Positions 38,189 to 46,884 of a stretch of 64,000 nt of DNA are shown here, one piece after another. Below the pieces are notes generated by a model, which worked only from the letters and a program-made list of their open reading frames with translations, was not told the DNA's origin and ran no database searches. A program made the position numbers and the translations under genes. The DNA lies in NCBI GenBank assembly GCA_023229845.1, contig JALNYK010000004.1, forward strand, positions 1 through 64,000. The letters are read 5' to 3'. Within the stretch, counting starts at the first letter, position 1. Each line of letters begins with the position of its first letter. This stretch comes from Gallionella sp. Its GTDB lineage: Bacteria; Pseudomonadota; Gammaproteobacteria; Burkholderiales; Gallionellaceae.

Positions 38189-40321
38189 CTACCAGTCAAA
38201 CGTAAAAGTAACGTAGCTGCGCCGATTGAACACGTTGTTGGCAATATATTCTGTGTAGCCTTGATTAAACAGGTTTTGTACTACGAGAGAGACCTCTCCG
38301 CTCATCCCCCCGACATCGCGAAACTCCTTGGCCAGCCGCACGTCGACGCGTCGTTGTATCGGCTGATAGTCCACCGAGCCTCGATCGTAGGGTTGCAGTG
38401 AATCTTGATAATAATAAGATGCACTAAAGGAAATTTTCTTGGAGAAACGTTGAGAGTAAAGCAGGCTTGCGCTGTTTCGCGGAATGCTCGCTCCCAGAAC
38501 ATCGCTGATCCAAGGGCTAGCGGGTGTGGCGGTTGATTTTCCGGCCACAACAAGGGCAGATAGATTACTGTTTGCCAATTCATGTGCAAAATTGACCGTC
38601 AAATCGCTGTTATTGCTGAAAGACTTTTTGAGGGTGGCTTCTACTCCTTGATATGCAGCGGACATCTCATTTTCAAAGGTCAATTTAAGTCCGTTCAAGT
38701 GTATTCCGCTGCTAACCTGGTCACTGAAAAAACGGACATCCAGTAATGCATCCCAATTAGGGAATTGACCGAGATAACCGATCTCTCGTGACAATAATTT
38801 TTCTGGTTTCAAACCAGGAGAAGTGATCGTTTGATCCGGCATAGCCAATGATCCCGACGCAAATAGCGGGCGATATATTGCTGTTGCCCCTGTATATAAG
38901 GCCCTGAACTGGAGAAAACGATTTACCGGATATCTTTCTTCAAGCATCGCAGGTGTTCGATACGCAACGGAAACCCCCATGCGCAAGGTATGCAACGGAA
39001 TAACATTGGCATTTAGCGCAACGCGCGGGGATAGATTCTGATGCCCCATGCCGTCGCGCTCAAACATGGCGCCAGTATTGAGCAAGAGTTGGGGCGTAAT
39101 GCGCCACTCGTCATGCGCAAATACGCGATACTCATTGCTATTGAATGAGCCGGAAAATCCAGTAACGGGGAATTGAGAGAATGCGGTTTGACCATTGAAC
39201 CTGTCTGTCCGATAGGCAGCCCCATAAACAATACGGTTAGATGCTGAAAATGACAGCGTATGTTGCACTTCGATCTCATCCCGGCCCGTGTGTGCCGATT
39301 GCAAAATAAGCCCTGGTAAGGGGACGTTCAGTACGAAGTAGGGCGAAGTTTCATGCTGGTTTTGCTGGATATGGTAATAACGGAAGCTGAGTTCTGAAGC
39401 ATTATCCAGCTGGCGTTTCCATCCCAGTTGCAGAAAGCCTGAGTTGCAAACTAGATCATGATAAGGATTGGCGTTTGCAGAGGGGTTTTTGTCGATGAAA
39501 CCTACACCCTGTACATCACGGTTAAGGCCTAACTGGACATCAAATTGATCCACACCGTTAGGATGATAGCCTGCAGTGAAATTCAATAAGCGAGCTTGAT
39601 TGCTGTCATTGTCGTTATTTAACAGGGTGTTGACCTGGGGCTGCGTAATGGATTTGCCAGGGGGCGGTGCGGTGAGCATGTCATAACCGTTATCGGCGCT
39701 ATAAGCCAAGGTCATGCGGTAATCGAACGTATCACCACGCTTTCCGAAACGAGCCGAAACATCGTTAATGCCTTTCTCGCCGCGGGTATATGAGACTCGC
39801 TTACCATCCAAATATCCCGCATCCCGTGTAATGATACTGATCACCCCTTGAGTCGAATTCGCGCCATGCGAGGCTGCTGCGGGACCGCGTATTACTTCGA
39901 TACGCTCAATATCATCAACTGTGATCGGCAAACTCGCCCAATTCACCGAACTAATCGGGGGCAGATAAACACTACGGCCATCGATCATTACTTGCATGCG
40001 TCGCGCGTATTGGTCGGTTGATCCGTGATAGGCGACAAAAGGCTGACTGCCTTTGTAATAACTGACATACATCCCGGGAACGAGCTTGAACAGATCGGAA
40101 ATACTCCTGAAGCCAGAAGCTACGATCATTTCGCGGTCGATCACCGTCATCGCATTTGGAGCTTCGGATTGCGGCTGTTTCAGCCGTGAGGCAGTGAGTA
40201 CAACCGGAAATTCCTGGAAATAATTCTGCTCGCTGGACTCCTCGGTGGCCAAAGCGACCTGAGCTAGGAGTGCGGCAAATATGGCCGCCGAAAGCTGCCG
40301 ATACTGGAATGGAACCATCAT
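38189..40321 (-). CDS. TonB-dependent outer-membrane receptor
   Basis: An outer-membrane beta-barrel of about 710 residues with an N-terminal plug. The signal peptide ends near ALAT. A TonB-box-like FPVVLTAS follows. The plug has APNAMTVIDREMI, LFKLVPGMYVSYYKG, MQVMIDGRSVYLPP and IERIEVIRGPAAASHGANS. The C-terminus ends in an aromatic residue (VTFTFDW). It is first in an operon with the binding protein and hybrid kinase. The ligand is unknown. ATG 40321 is used in place of an upstream TTG. Confidence 0.93.
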   Translation of the reverse strand: MMVPFQYRQLSAAIFAALLAQVALATEESSEQNYFQEFPVVLTASRLKQPQSEAPNAMTVIDREMIVASGFRSISDLFKLVPGMYVSYYKGSQPFVAYHGSTDQYARRMQVMIDGRSVYLPPISSVNWASLPITVDDIERIEVIRGPAAASHGANSTQGVISIITRDAGYLDGKRVSYTRGEKGINDVSARFGKRGDTFDYRMTLAYSADNGYDMLTAPPPGKSITQPQVNTLLNNDNDSNQARLLNFTAGYHPNGVDQFDVQLGLNRDVQGVGFIDKNPSANANPYHDLVCNSGFLQLGWKRQLDNASELSFRYYHIQQNQHETSPYFVLNVPLPGLILQSAHTGRDEIEVQHTLSFSASNRIVYGAAYRTDRFNGQTAFSQFPVTGFSGSFNSNEYRVFAHDEWRITPQLLLNTGAMFERDGMGHQNLSPRVALNANVIPLHTLRMGVSVAYRTPAMLEERYPVNRFLQFRALYTGATAIYRPLFASGSLAMPDQTITSPGLKPEKLLSREIGYLGQFPNWDALLDVRFFSDQVSSGIHLNGLKLTFENEMSAAYQGVEATLKKSFSNNSDLTVNFAHELANSNLSALVVAGKSTATPASPWISDVLGASIPRNSASLLYSQRFSKKISFSASYYYQDSLQPYDRGSVDYQPIQRRVDVRLAKEFRDVGGMSGEVSLVVQNLFNQGYTEYIANNVFNRRSYVTFTFDW

Positions 40322-40397
40322 CGCACCCAAAGTTTATTGGAGAAAACACTCAACATGCCTATATTATTTCTTAATTCTTTTGGGCATGTCTGCGCGA

Positions 40398-40577
40398 TTA
40401 TACGGTGGAATAACGAAAAAAGGGCCAGTGACCTTCCCCCGGCTTTTCGTCTTTCAGGAAGTGGTTCCATGCTATCAGTTTTCCCTGTTGCTGAGCATTG
40501 AGCCAGTCGCTCAAGAACTGCACTGGTGACCTGTAGCCCAACGTCGAATGCAGGCTCTTCCGGTTGTAAAACACCCA
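40398..40577 (-). pseudogene. IS3-family transposase (OrfB) C-terminal remnant
   Basis: The minus strand reads about 59 codons to a TAA at 40398. They start WVFYNRKSLHSTLGYRSPVQ and continue FLSDWLNAQQQ, the hallmark end of IS3 OrfB integrase-core proteins. The sequence loses similarity at 40577, so the catalytic part is gone. It lies between the exbD stop and the TonB receptor start and marks an old insertion or rearrangement. The rest of the 40322-40615 gap shows nothing clear. Confidence 0.85.
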
Positions 40578-40615
40578 TCTTTGAGTGTGGGGAACGCTGA
40601 TCCTCGACTTCTCAA

Positions 40616-41017
40616 TTATTTCGCCAGCGTGATGAACGACAGCTTGCCCACGCCTACGTGCTGCGCCAACGCCATCAGTTCGGCGATGCGGCCATAAGGC
40701 ACCTTGTCGTCCGCCTCGATCTGCAGCTGGAACTTCGGGTCGGCGGCGCGTTGGCGCAACAGATCGGCCAATCCCTTGTCGCTGACGTGCATGTTCTCGA
40801 GTTCGAGATTGCCCTGCGCATCCACCACCAGGCTGACCTGCTGCGGTTTGTCGTTGCTCTGCACCGCATCCGTCTTGGGCAGACTGATCTTGAGCGACTG
40901 CGGCGCGAGCAAGGGCGCGGTGATGATGAACACCACCAGCAGCACCAGCATCACGTCCACCAGCGGCGTGACGTTGATCTCGCTCATCATGTCGTCGGAG
41001 TTGTTATTGAATGCCAT
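40616..41017 (-). CDS. exbD: biopolymer transport protein ExbD
   Basis: A Ton motor component. The 133-residue protein has one N-terminal transmembrane helix (PLVDVMLVLLVVFIITAPLL, residues 18-37) with the essential proton-path Asp in LVDVMLV, followed by a periplasmic domain (SLVVDAQGNLELEN, PFD-like VPYGRIAELMALAQ). It is the last gene of the Ton operon, 90 bases after exbB. Confidence 0.95.
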   Translation of the reverse strand: MAFNNNSDDMMSEINVTPLVDVMLVLLVVFIITAPLLAPQSLKISLPKTDAVQSNDKPQQVSLVVDAQGNLELENMHVSDKGLADLLRQRAADPKFQLQIEADDKVPYGRIAELMALAQHVGVGKLSFITLAK

Positions 41018-41057
41018 GTTCTACCTCATTCATTGCAGCCTAAGTTGTAAGCCTATA

Positions 41058-41111
41058 GTAGGTCGGACTTCAGTCCGACAACCAAAATTGTCGGGTTAAA
41101 ACCCGACCTAC
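41058..41111. repeat. paired palindromes between exbB and exbD
   Basis: GTAGGTCGGACTTCAGTCCGACA (41058-41080) and TGTCGGGTTAAAACCCGACCTAC (41089-41111) are each near-palindromic and are imperfect inverted copies of one another. They overlap the end of exbB. The form is that of a dispersed REP-type element inside an operon. Confidence 0.75.
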
Positions 41112-41764
41112 CCCTTGAAGTTATGCTTCAGCGCGAGGCGCAGAAAGTCGTGCGCAAAGTTGTCCAGCTCCGCGACGCGCAGGCGCAGGTTGCGCAGGAA
41201 GTAGTTATAGGCCATCACCGCCGGCAGCGCGGTCGCGATTCCTATCGCGGTGGCGACCAGCGCCTCGCCGATGGGCCCGGCGACCACGTCGAGCGAGGCG
41301 GCGCCGGTCTGACCGATATTCTGCAGCGCATGCATGATGCCCCACACCGTGCCGAACAGTCCGACGAAGGGCGAGGTCGAGCCGATGGTAGCGAGTTCGG
41401 CGAGGCCGCGTTCGTGGCTGCGCTGGATGTTCTGCGCCTGCTGGCGCAACTGGCGCTCCAGCACTTCCTGCGGCGCGCCGGTGTGCATCAGATCCTGGCG
41501 CTCCGCGCCCAGCGCCTTGAGCTCAGCGAACCCGGATTGCGCCAGCCGCGCCACATCGCCCTCGCCGCGCGCGGCGACATCCGCCGCGGACGACCAGTCG
41601 CGCGCGGCCCAGAATTCCGCGAGGAAGGCGCGATTGCGCTGACGATCCTGCAACTGTCGCCGCAGCTTCATCAGCGCGATGGACCAGGTCGCCACGGACA
41701 GCAGCACCAGCAAAACCAGCGTGGCGAAGACAATAGAAGAGTCAACGGAAAATAGTTCGTTCAT
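41108..41764 (-). CDS. exbB: biopolymer transport protein ExbB (MotA/TolQ/ExbB)
   Basis: A Ton motor channel protein of 218 residues. It has TM1 near 10-32, a long cytoplasmic loop, then ATIGSTSPFVGLFGTVWGIMHAL near 125-147 (TM2, the family signature) and PIGEALVATAIGIATALPAVMAYNYF (TM3). It partners with ExbD and the TonB proteins encoded around it. Confidence 0.96.
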   Translation of the reverse strand: MNELFSVDSSIVFATLVLLVLLSVATWSIALMKLRRQLQDRQRNRAFLAEFWAARDWSSAADVAARGEGDVARLAQSGFAELKALGAERQDLMHTGAPQEVLERQLRQQAQNIQRSHERGLAELATIGSTSPFVGLFGTVWGIMHALQNIGQTGAASLDVVAGPIGEALVATAIGIATALPAVMAYNYFLRNLRLRVAELDNFAHDFLRLALKHNFKG

Positions 41765-41767
41765 ACT

Positions 41768-42169
41768 TTATTCCCTACCATAAAATCGGATCGGCACTTG
41801 GTACCAGTGCGTAACGACATTCCCGCCACGACGAGCCGGAATAAATTTCCAACGTTGCTGGACTGTCGCTCTCGCCACGTTATCCAACAACTCATGACCG
41901 CTGCTGTGAAGAATCTTGACCTGCCCTGGATTGCCGTCAGACAGCACCTCCACATGTAGTACAACTCTGCCTTCCGCTCCCATTTTCTTTGCCCATTCAG
42001 GGTAAGGCGGGGGCGGTGCATTCAGATATTTGGCATGCTGTTCTGGCTGCGACAACACTGAAGAGGCTGCCACTGGCTCGGGAAAGATTGGGCTAGCATC
42101 TTCCGCCGCAACAACTATAGAGTAATCACAGAAAAATCCACATATCAGGAAAAAGAAATAGCGAATCAC
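41768..42169 (-). CDS. second TonB-like protein, C-terminal domain only
   Basis: A 133-residue protein with an N-terminal hydrophobic signal or anchor (IRYFFFLICGFF, then a VVAAEDAS segment), a short spacer and one TonB C-terminal domain (PPPPYPEWAKKMGAEGRVVLHVEV, LLDNVARATVQQRWKFIPARR). The GTG start at 42169 has GGAGAGGAAGA upstream and overlaps the tonB stop by four bases (GTGA). It lacks the long Pro-rich periplasmic spanner of normal TonB. It may be a processed periplasmic partner or a duplicated energy transducer. Confidence 0.82.
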   Translation of the reverse strand: MIRYFFFLICGFFCDYSIVVAAEDASPIFPEPVAASSVLSQPEQHAKYLNAPPPPYPEWAKKMGAEGRVVLHVEVLSDGNPGQVKILHSSGHELLDNVARATVQQRWKFIPARRGGNVVTHWYQVPIRFYGRE

Positions 42170-42831
42170 TCTTCCTCTCCTTCTATGCGGAAATTCACAG
42201 GTATTTCTTTTTGCGTCGCAACAGGTTTCCCTGCTCGACGAGCCGGATTGAAGAGCCATTTTTTCACCCCTTTAATTGCCGCCCTGTCCAAAATGGCATA
42301 TCCGCTACTGCGTGACACACTTACTTCACCACATGTGCCGTCAGCAAGGATCTCTACCAACAAGATAACCTTACCCTCCATTTCCCTATTTAACGCAGCC
42401 TTGGGATAAGGTGGTTTTGGATTACTCAAATAACTGGCCGTGATATCTGAAGCGGTGTCAGTCACCGGCGCGGCGGCTACGACGGGAGGTGCAGCCTGCA
42501 CCGGAGTCGCGGCGACGGGCGGCGCAGCTACCGGCTGCGGGGCAGCTTTGGCCTCTTCCTGCACCGGCGGTTTCGGGGCCGGCTTCTCGACACGCTCAAC
42601 TCGCGGCTGCGGTTTCGGCGGCTCGGGTTGAGCCTGCGGTTGTGCGACAGCCGCCTGCTGGACCACAACCGACACCGACATCTCGCTGACCGGGACAGCC
42701 GGGGGCTCCGGCTGCATCATCCACGCCAGCACCAGACCGGCGTGCACCGCCACGACCAGCGCGACGACACCAATCCGCTCGCCCCAGGGGGCGGCAGGCA
42801 ACGTAGTCTGGGGTATGGTGGATGCGATCAT
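42166..42831 (-). CDS. tonB: energy transducer TonB
   Basis: Carries proton-motive energy from ExbBD to outer-membrane receptors. The 221 residues have an N-terminal anchor (VVALVVAVHAGLVLAWMM, about 22-39) with the conserved His, a Pro/Ala/Gln-rich spanner (about 42-125) and a TonB C-terminal domain (NPKPPYPKAALNREMEGKVI, SSGYAILDRAAIKGVKKWLF). It is translationally coupled to a second TonB-like gene. Confidence 0.95.
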   Translation of the reverse strand: MIASTIPQTTLPAAPWGERIGVVALVVAVHAGLVLAWMMQPEPPAVPVSEMSVSVVVQQAAVAQPQAQPEPPKPQPRVERVEKPAPKPPVQEEAKAAPQPVAAPPVAATPVQAAPPVVAAAPVTDTASDITASYLSNPKPPYPKAALNREMEGKVILLVEILADGTCGEVSVSRSSGYAILDRAAIKGVKKWLFNPARRAGKPVATQKEIPVNFRIEGEEE

Positions 42832-42884
42832 CGGAAACGTTCGAAAATTTCTGGTCGGTATTCTATGCCGGTTGGCCGTAACGT

Positions 42885-43370
42885 TCAGCGCTGCTGACGT
42901 TCAATCCAGCGTTCCACATCCGCCTGCTCGATCTTGCCGCTGGCGGCCCGCACACCCTCTTTCGCCGCGTGAAAATAAGTCCGCGGCAATTCGCCGTACC
43001 ACTCCGGATCGACCTCGAAGCGCAAGCGGTCGGCATGGCTGTCTGCGAACACCCAGACCTCGGCCCGGTCCAGCGCATGTTTTTTCAGCACCGCGGCGAT
43101 CTCCAAGTCATCCGCCGGCGTATCGGTGGAGACCAGCACCAGATCGAGGCCGGGATATTTTTTCAGCAGCTTGCCGAACATCGCCAGTTCCGCCCCACAA
43201 TAGGTGCAGTTCACCGACCAGAACGCGACGATGAACGGCTTGCCCGCGCGCGCCGAGACGATCTGCTGCTGGCTGCCGCGTCCGAATTGCTTCAGCTCCT
43301 GCGCGGCCAGCACGGCGGACTGCAGCGAGAGCAGCATCGCGACTGCGGCGAGCCCCAGCCAGCGCTTCAT
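42885..43370 (-). CDS. thioredoxin-like (TlpA-type) exported protein
   Basis: A 161-residue periplasmic protein with signal peptide 1-22 (LAAVAMLLSLQSAVLA). The thioredoxin fold shows FIVAFWSVNCTYCGAELAMF near 48, with the redox motif CTYC, and LVLVSTDTP as the next strand. The catalytic pair is intact, but the usual cis-Pro context reads ELPRTYF. It overlaps the BNR-protein gene by four bases (ATGA). Its context in a TonB operon suggests metal or redox handling (inference). Confidence 0.87.
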   Translation of the reverse strand: MKRWLGLAAVAMLLSLQSAVLAAQELKQFGRGSQQQIVSARAGKPFIVAFWSVNCTYCGAELAMFGKLLKKYPGLDLVLVSTDTPADDLEIAAVLKKHALDRAEVWVFADSHADRLRFEVDPEWYGELPRTYFHAAKEGVRAASGKIEQADVERWIERQQR

Positions 43371-44566
43371 TGATGCGCCTCGATCACTCGATGCCCTTCG
43401 TTCTTGGTGTTCCACGACAGGTAGACGCGTCCCTTGCGCTCGATCAGCAACGGGCTGTCGGAGGCGTCTGCGGTGGAAGCCAGACTGACCGGCACGGACC
43501 AGTTCTTGTTCTTGCCGCCGTCGCCGGAACTCATCGCGACGATGCGGGTGTGCTCGCCGTCGAACTCCTTCCACGCCAGATGGACGCGCTCGCCCAGGCT
43601 GAGCACGGCGGGATGCGCGGCCTGCACCGCGGGCTTGCCGAAGTTCAACGGTGTCGAGAAAGTCTTGCCCCGGTCCGTCGAATACGCATAGAACAGGCCG
43701 CGCTTTTCCGGCGCATTGCTGAACCATGCCGCGTGATACGCGCCGTCCTTCGCGATGGAGATGGACGGCCCGTGATGCGGACAGGCCGCAACGTTCCAGT
43801 TCTCTTGCCCCAATCTAGCCATCGTCGCCTTGCCGTCCAGTTTGACGATGGCATGGTCGCGGATGTTGCCGTCGTAGACATGACGCCACGCGACCACCGG
43901 CACGCCGTCGGTATCCAGCGCCATCGCGGTGCGGCAGCATTCGCAGGTGTGGTCCGCGACCTTCACGTTGCGGCGGAAACGCTTGCCGCCGTCGTCCGAC
44001 ACCGCGTAGTACAGCGCCGCGCCGGCGTATTCCTTGCCGGCTTTTCGCGCCTCGTTCAGGTCGCGCTTGTCCAGCCAGGCGATGTAGACCTGCCCCTTCG
44101 CATTCACCGTCATCGCGTCGAAGCGGTGGCTGATAATCTCGCGGTTGTCGTTCACGGTGACGGGAACACTGAAGCTGCGCCCGCCGTCGGACGAGCGACT
44201 GAAGCGGATGTCGCCGGTCATCGGCTTATCCAGGCTGCGCGTCCAGGAGACGTAGAGCACGCCTCCTTTTGCGACCAGCTTGGGACGATTCTCACCATCC
44301 GCCGCGATCGCCTCGGGCTCGGCATTCACCCGCACCGGCTCGCCGTAGTTCGCGCCCGCATTGTCGGAGCGGCTGACCCACAGGTGGCCATCCCTGACCT
44401 GCGCGCGCCACAATCGGCCGTCCTCGTCGAACGCCGCGGCGACGGCCATCGCCGGCTTGGCCAGCATGGCCTGCCACATCTGGGTCATGTCGTGAGCAGG
44501 CGGGGAATCCGCCTGCGCCGGGCCGATACAGGCCGCAAAGAGTAATAACAGGAGTGTCTTTTTCAT
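43367..44566 (-). CDS. exported BNR/Asp-box repeat protein (sialidase-like beta-propeller)
   Basis: A 399-residue exported protein with a signal peptide ending near PAQA (residue 20). Asp-box motifs recur: SRSSDGGRSF, AVSDDGGKRF, AYSTDRGKTF, plus SRSDNAGANY, so a six-bladed propeller is likely. No full set of sialidase catalytic residues is evident. A Cys-rich HTCECCRTAM segment near 207 could bind metal or haem, but this is only suggestive. It lies between the receptor and thioredoxin-like genes. Confidence 0.82.
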   Translation of the reverse strand: MKKTLLLLLFAACIGPAQADSPPAHDMTQMWQAMLAKPAMAVAAAFDEDGRLWRAQVRDGHLWVSRSDNAGANYGEPVRVNAEPEAIAADGENRPKLVAKGGVLYVSWTRSLDKPMTGDIRFSRSSDGGRSFSVPVTVNDNREIISHRFDAMTVNAKGQVYIAWLDKRDLNEARKAGKEYAGAALYYAVSDDGGKRFRRNVKVADHTCECCRTAMALDTDGVPVVAWRHVYDGNIRDHAIVKLDGKATMARLGQENWNVAACPHHGPSISIAKDGAYHAAWFSNAPEKRGLFYAYSTDRGKTFSTPLNFGKPAVQAAHPAVLSLGERVHLAWKEFDGEHTRIVAMSSGDGGKNKNWSVPVSLASTADASDSPLLIERKGRVYLSWNTKNEGHRVIEAHQ

Positions 44567-44591
44567 CGCTCGGACTCTATCACACGCCGCT

Positions 44592-46703
44592 TCACTTCCA
44601 TGCATTCTGGATGCCGAGGTAGAACGTGCGCGGCATGCCCGGAGCATAGCCGGTCGTGCCGTTCGTGCTCTCGGCGAAACGCCGGTCGGTCAGGTTGTTG
44701 ACCTTGGCGAACAGTTCCAGTTCACCGTCGATGCGATAGCTGGCCGACAGGTTCAGCAAGTCATGTCCGCTGTACTTCGTCGTGTTGGCATCGTCCATCC
44801 AGTAGCTGCCGAGCGAGACAACCTCGGCCGCGACATTGCCGCCATGCAGGAAACCGGGCGTATAGCTCAGCCGCGTGTTGGCGATCACGCGCGGCGCCAG
44901 CGCCATCTCCTTGCCGGTGAAGTCCGCGTTGCTGGTCACCCAGCTGTCATAGCTGTGCTTCGCATAGCTGAATGCCACGTCGAGCTTCAGCGCATCCGCT
45001 ATGGGCGCGGACACGCCCAGCTCCAGCCCCTGGTGCAACGTCTGCCCGCCGTTGGTCGACACCGGTGCATTGGTGATCGGGTTCTTCTGGGTCAGGATGT
45101 CGTCGCGTTTGACCATGCGATAGAGCGAAACCTCGTACGAGATACCGGCGGCGAACTTGCCGCGTAAACCGACTTCGTAGCTGTCCACCTTGATCGGCTT
45201 CAGTGCGAGGTTGCCCGCGGCGATCTGCTGCGCCTGCAATGCGGTCGTGGTCGCCGCCGGACGGAACAGCTGGCCTTCGGATGGCGCACGGAAGCTGTGG
45301 TTGTAGGTCGCAAAACCGTTCAGCCTGTCGCTGAACGCATAGGTAGCACCCAGCTTGGGGCTGAGGTGGGTGTAATTCGTCCTGGTGCTGGCGCTCTGCC
45401 CGTACCACTTCGTGCCCGTCCCGGTGCCCTGTATCGCTGCCGCCGGCAGGTTGTTGCGGAAGTCGTAACTCATGTCGTCGTAGCGCAGACCTCCGGTCAG
45501 GCGCAACGCGTCGGTCGGCGACATCTCGCCGTGCACATAGGGCGACACGCCCTGATAGCTCACCTTGTAGTCGTAGATGCGGTTCCCGAGCGCGTAAGAG
45601 GTATAGACCTGGCCGACCTTGGTCACCGTGATGCTGTCCTCGCCGCGCCCGCCCGGGCTGTGGTCGAAGTCCATGCCGACGATGACGCGCGAACGCCAGG
45701 GTTCGAAGTCCATGCGATATTTCCCCAGCACGCCGAAAGACTTGTTGCTGGTGTTGTATAGGGTCGGATCGTAGCCCAGCGACCAGTTCGCCAGCAGGTC
45801 CATGCCGTCGTCGCGCATATACGGCGTGACGCTCAGCAGCGTGTTTGCCGTTTCCTTCTCGTAGGCGGCAGACAACCGGAACGCATTCACCTTGCGTAGC
45901 GAGATCGGCGTGTAGTTGATCGTCGGGTTGTTCTGGTAATCGGCCAGCAGGATCGCCGAGCTGCCGGCGGTCTGCTGGTCGATATTGGAGAACGTAGCCA
46001 GCACCTTCAGCATCGCATCGTCGCCCAGCGCACGGTCCCAGCGCACCGTGCCGCTGTTGCGCGTGTAACCTGTCGCATCGCGCCAGCCGTTCGTCTTGGT
46101 CAGATTCAGGTCGGCGCGCACGCCGTTGTCGCCGAACGCGTTGCCGCCGGAAACCAGCAGGCGTTTCCAGCCGAAGCTGCCCAGCTCGCCGCTCGCCTCG
46201 ACTTCCGCGGCATTCGGCGGACGTCGCGACAGCACGTTCACCACGCCGCCGATCGCATCCGAACCGTACAGCGCCGAGCCCGGCCCCTTGGTCACCTCGA
46301 CGCCTCCGGACTGCGGCATGTTCACTTCGTACAGCGCATTGTGGTTGAAGAAGCCGGTGGATCGCACCGGGATACCGTCTTCGAGATAGGCATACACCGG
46401 TGCGGTGGTCAGCGGCTGACGGATCGCGGTCTGGTGGCCCTCGCCGCCGGTGACGTTGACCCACACGCCCGGCACGCGCCCCATGATCTGCGACGGGTGC
46501 GCGGCCTTGGCCGCGCGCATCTGCTCACCGGAGACCTTGCCCACCGTCGCCGCGACCTCGGACTTTTTCTGCGCCTCGCGCGTGCCGGTGACGACCACAT
46601 CGTCCATCATCGTCGCGTCTTCGGCCGCATACACCGCCTGACCGAGCGCGATGCTCAACAGACTCAACGCAAAACCAGCGAACTTGCCCTGGCATGTCTT
46701 CAT
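44592..46703 (-). CDS. TonB-dependent outer-membrane receptor
   Basis: A 703-residue receptor with a signal peptide to about residue 26 (QAVYAAED). The TonB box region is DDVVVTGTRE near 35, and the plug has QIMGRVPGVWVN, YLEDGIPVRSTGFF and GVEVTKGPGSALYGSDAIGGVVNV. The barrel C-terminus is TFYLGIQNAWK. It is the first gene of a minus-strand operon that continues through the BNR, thioredoxin-like, two TonB-type, ExbB and ExbD genes. Its energy supply is therefore co-encoded. The substrate is unknown; iron or copper complexes are guesses. Confidence 0.94.
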   Translation of the reverse strand: MKTCQGKFAGFALSLLSIALGQAVYAAEDATMMDDVVVTGTREAQKKSEVAATVGKVSGEQMRAAKAAHPSQIMGRVPGVWVNVTGGEGHQTAIRQPLTTAPVYAYLEDGIPVRSTGFFNHNALYEVNMPQSGGVEVTKGPGSALYGSDAIGGVVNVLSRRPPNAAEVEASGELGSFGWKRLLVSGGNAFGDNGVRADLNLTKTNGWRDATGYTRNSGTVRWDRALGDDAMLKVLATFSNIDQQTAGSSAILLADYQNNPTINYTPISLRKVNAFRLSAAYEKETANTLLSVTPYMRDDGMDLLANWSLGYDPTLYNTSNKSFGVLGKYRMDFEPWRSRVIVGMDFDHSPGGRGEDSITVTKVGQVYTSYALGNRIYDYKVSYQGVSPYVHGEMSPTDALRLTGGLRYDDMSYDFRNNLPAAAIQGTGTGTKWYGQSASTRTNYTHLSPKLGATYAFSDRLNGFATYNHSFRAPSEGQLFRPAATTTALQAQQIAAGNLALKPIKVDSYEVGLRGKFAAGISYEVSLYRMVKRDDILTQKNPITNAPVSTNGGQTLHQGLELGVSAPIADALKLDVAFSYAKHSYDSWVTSNADFTGKEMALAPRVIANTRLSYTPGFLHGGNVAAEVVSLGSYWMDDANTTKYSGHDLLNLSASYRIDGELELFAKVNNLTDRRFAESTNGTTGYAPGMPRTFYLGIQNAWK

Positions 46704-46830
46704 GCTTCTCTCCCGGATGTTTTTGTATAGGCGCGATGGTATGAGAGCCGTTCAATATTGGGAATGCGGCATATTGTCGCACCCGATTACCCCATGCCCA
46801 TCTACATACAATTACTTACCAATTGATGGA

Positions 46831-46858
46831 TTGTTGGAAAGTTGTCAGACGTTATACT
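46831..46858 (+). promoter_or_regulatory. possible promoter of the efflux operon
   Basis: TTGTTG (46831-46836) and TATACT (46853-46858) are separated by 16 bases, 26 bases before the first ATG. The shared gap 46704-46884 must also hold the divergent receptor promoter, for which I see no clear boxes. Confidence 0.5.
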
Positions 46859-46884
46859 GGCGGCAATAACCGACGATATTCCAT

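Noticed and set aside
40322..40615. Intact insertion sequence
   Set aside because: Only about 180 bases of transposase C-terminus remain, with no matching terminal inverted repeats or catalytic region.
43370..44545. 391-codon plus-strand open frame
   Set aside because: It is antisense to the BNR-repeat protein, which has a signal peptide and Asp boxes.
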